A program made the position numbers and the translations under genes. Positions 12,091 through 12,273 of a DNA stretch of 12,273 nucleotides are shown in pieces. Within the stretch, counting starts at the first letter, position 1. The number at the start of each line of letters is the position of its first letter. This DNA comes from Acidimicrobiia bacterium (GTDB lineage Bacteria; Actinomycetota; Acidimicrobiia; IMCC26256; JACDBD01): positions 1 to 12,273 of the forward strand of contig JAPSGP010000050.1 of NCBI GenBank assembly GCA_031177445.1. The letters are read 5' to 3'. The notes under the pieces were generated by a model, which saw only the letters and a program-made list of their open reading frames with translations, searched no databases and was not told the origin of the DNA.

Positions 12091-12273
12091 ATGCCAGAGC
12101 GCGCGGCTACCGGTGCGATCCGGGGGGACGCGGAAGCGTCCACCCCTGGTCGGTCACCTCCTTCGATCGAGCGACACACCGAGCGCGGCGATGGTCAGGC
12201 GCGACCGGCGCTGCTCGCCTTCCTCGCCGTCGTGGCCGCGGGCCTGATCGCGTATGTAGTCCTGGGGGGACAG
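12091..12273 (+). CDS. Start of an unidentified membrane protein, cut by window end
   Basis: From ATG 12091 an open frame of 61 codons runs off the window. The first 40 residues are polar and rich in Arg, Gly, Pro and Ser, without recognisable motifs. From about residue 41 a hydrophobic helix begins (PALLAFLAVVAAGLIAYVVL). This would suit an integral membrane protein with a cytoplasmic N-terminal tail, for example a polymerase, ligase or flippase of the glycan pathway, but nothing seen allows a choice. The ribosome binding site is poor (CGGACGG directly ahead). A strong hairpin at 12122-12146 lies within the first codons, so the true start could differ. No other in-frame ATG or GTG lies between this start and the hydrophobic segment. 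Confidence 0.5.
   Translation, partial: MPERAATGAIRGDAEASTPGRSPPSIERHTERGDGQARPALLAFLAVVAAGLIAYVVLGGQ
12122..12146 (+). other. Strong hairpin inside the 5' end of the last open frame
   Basis: GGACGC (12126-12131), loop GGAA, GCGTCC (12136-12141) form a 6-bp stem closed by a GNRA tetraloop. The stem is prolonged by GGGG (12122-12125) pairing with CCCC (12143-12146) across a single bulged A. It is the most stable hairpin I see in the window after the one at 713-732. It could be a second terminator for the glycosyltransferase or a structure that limits translation of the last gene. Confidence 0.5.

Noticed and set aside
12073..12163. Small minus-strand frame behind the perfect AAGGAGGTGA (complement of 12154-12163)
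   Set aside because: The nearest start, a GTG, is too far (about 13 nt) from the ribosome binding site, and the 24-residue product has no features. It also crosses the hairpin at 12122-12146.
1..12273. CRISPR, tRNA, rRNA, transposase, toxin-antitoxin or phage-defence genes
   Set aside because: No regular spaced repeats, cloverleaf or CCA ends, rRNA-like stretches, transposase motifs or known defence domains were seen. RtcB is best read as RNA repair here.

Overview
The window is very GC-rich and uses GTG starts freely. It carries possible leaderless promoters, a LysM lipoprotein, TetR and AraC regulators and a Wzm/Wzt-type exporter. This suits a high-GC actinobacterium. The style of the small winged-helix protein at 7351-7815 and of the SPFH protein points to an Acidimicrobiia-like lineage, but that is an impression and not a demonstrated placement. 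I see no rRNA, tRNA, CRISPR array, insertion sequence or prophage gene.

Left part (1-4250). A LysM lipoprotein runs leftward off the window edge. A GC-rich divergent intergenic region of about 370 bp separates it from a rightward pirin gene, whose translation start lies just behind a perfect 7-4-7 palindrome. The pirin gene converges on, and overlaps by 21 bp, a leftward two-gene unit: a 14-TM DHA2-type drug exporter followed by its TetR repressor. The promoter of that unit (TTGACG-17-TACGAT) is bracketed by two inverted 12-bp copies of AACGAGACGCTT, a good candidate for the TetR operator.

Middle part (4250-7250). All genes point rightward. First comes a stub that looks like the N-terminus of a SAM-dependent methyltransferase, cut just after motif I. 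Then come an AraC-family regulator overlapping a VOC (glyoxalase-fold) protein by the ATGA arrangement, and a complete RtcB RNA ligase with all expected metal and guanylylation residues plus a basic tail.

Right part (7250-12273). A promoter within a small AT-richer island that also holds two hairpins precedes a tightly packed run: a small winged-helix-like protein, an ABC-2 permease (Wzm-like), an ABC ATPase (Wzt-like, short form) and a membrane-anchored SPFH/Band 7 protein. The first three overlap each other, and the SPFH gene follows after 28 bp with a strong ribosome binding site. A GNRA-loop hairpin ends this unit. A GT4 glycosyltransferase with a probable leaderless start follows, then another hairpin, then the start of an unidentified membrane protein cut by the window end. 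The most plausible theme is export and assembly of a cell-surface polysaccharide, with the SPFH protein and the coupled winged-helix protein as the less expected members.
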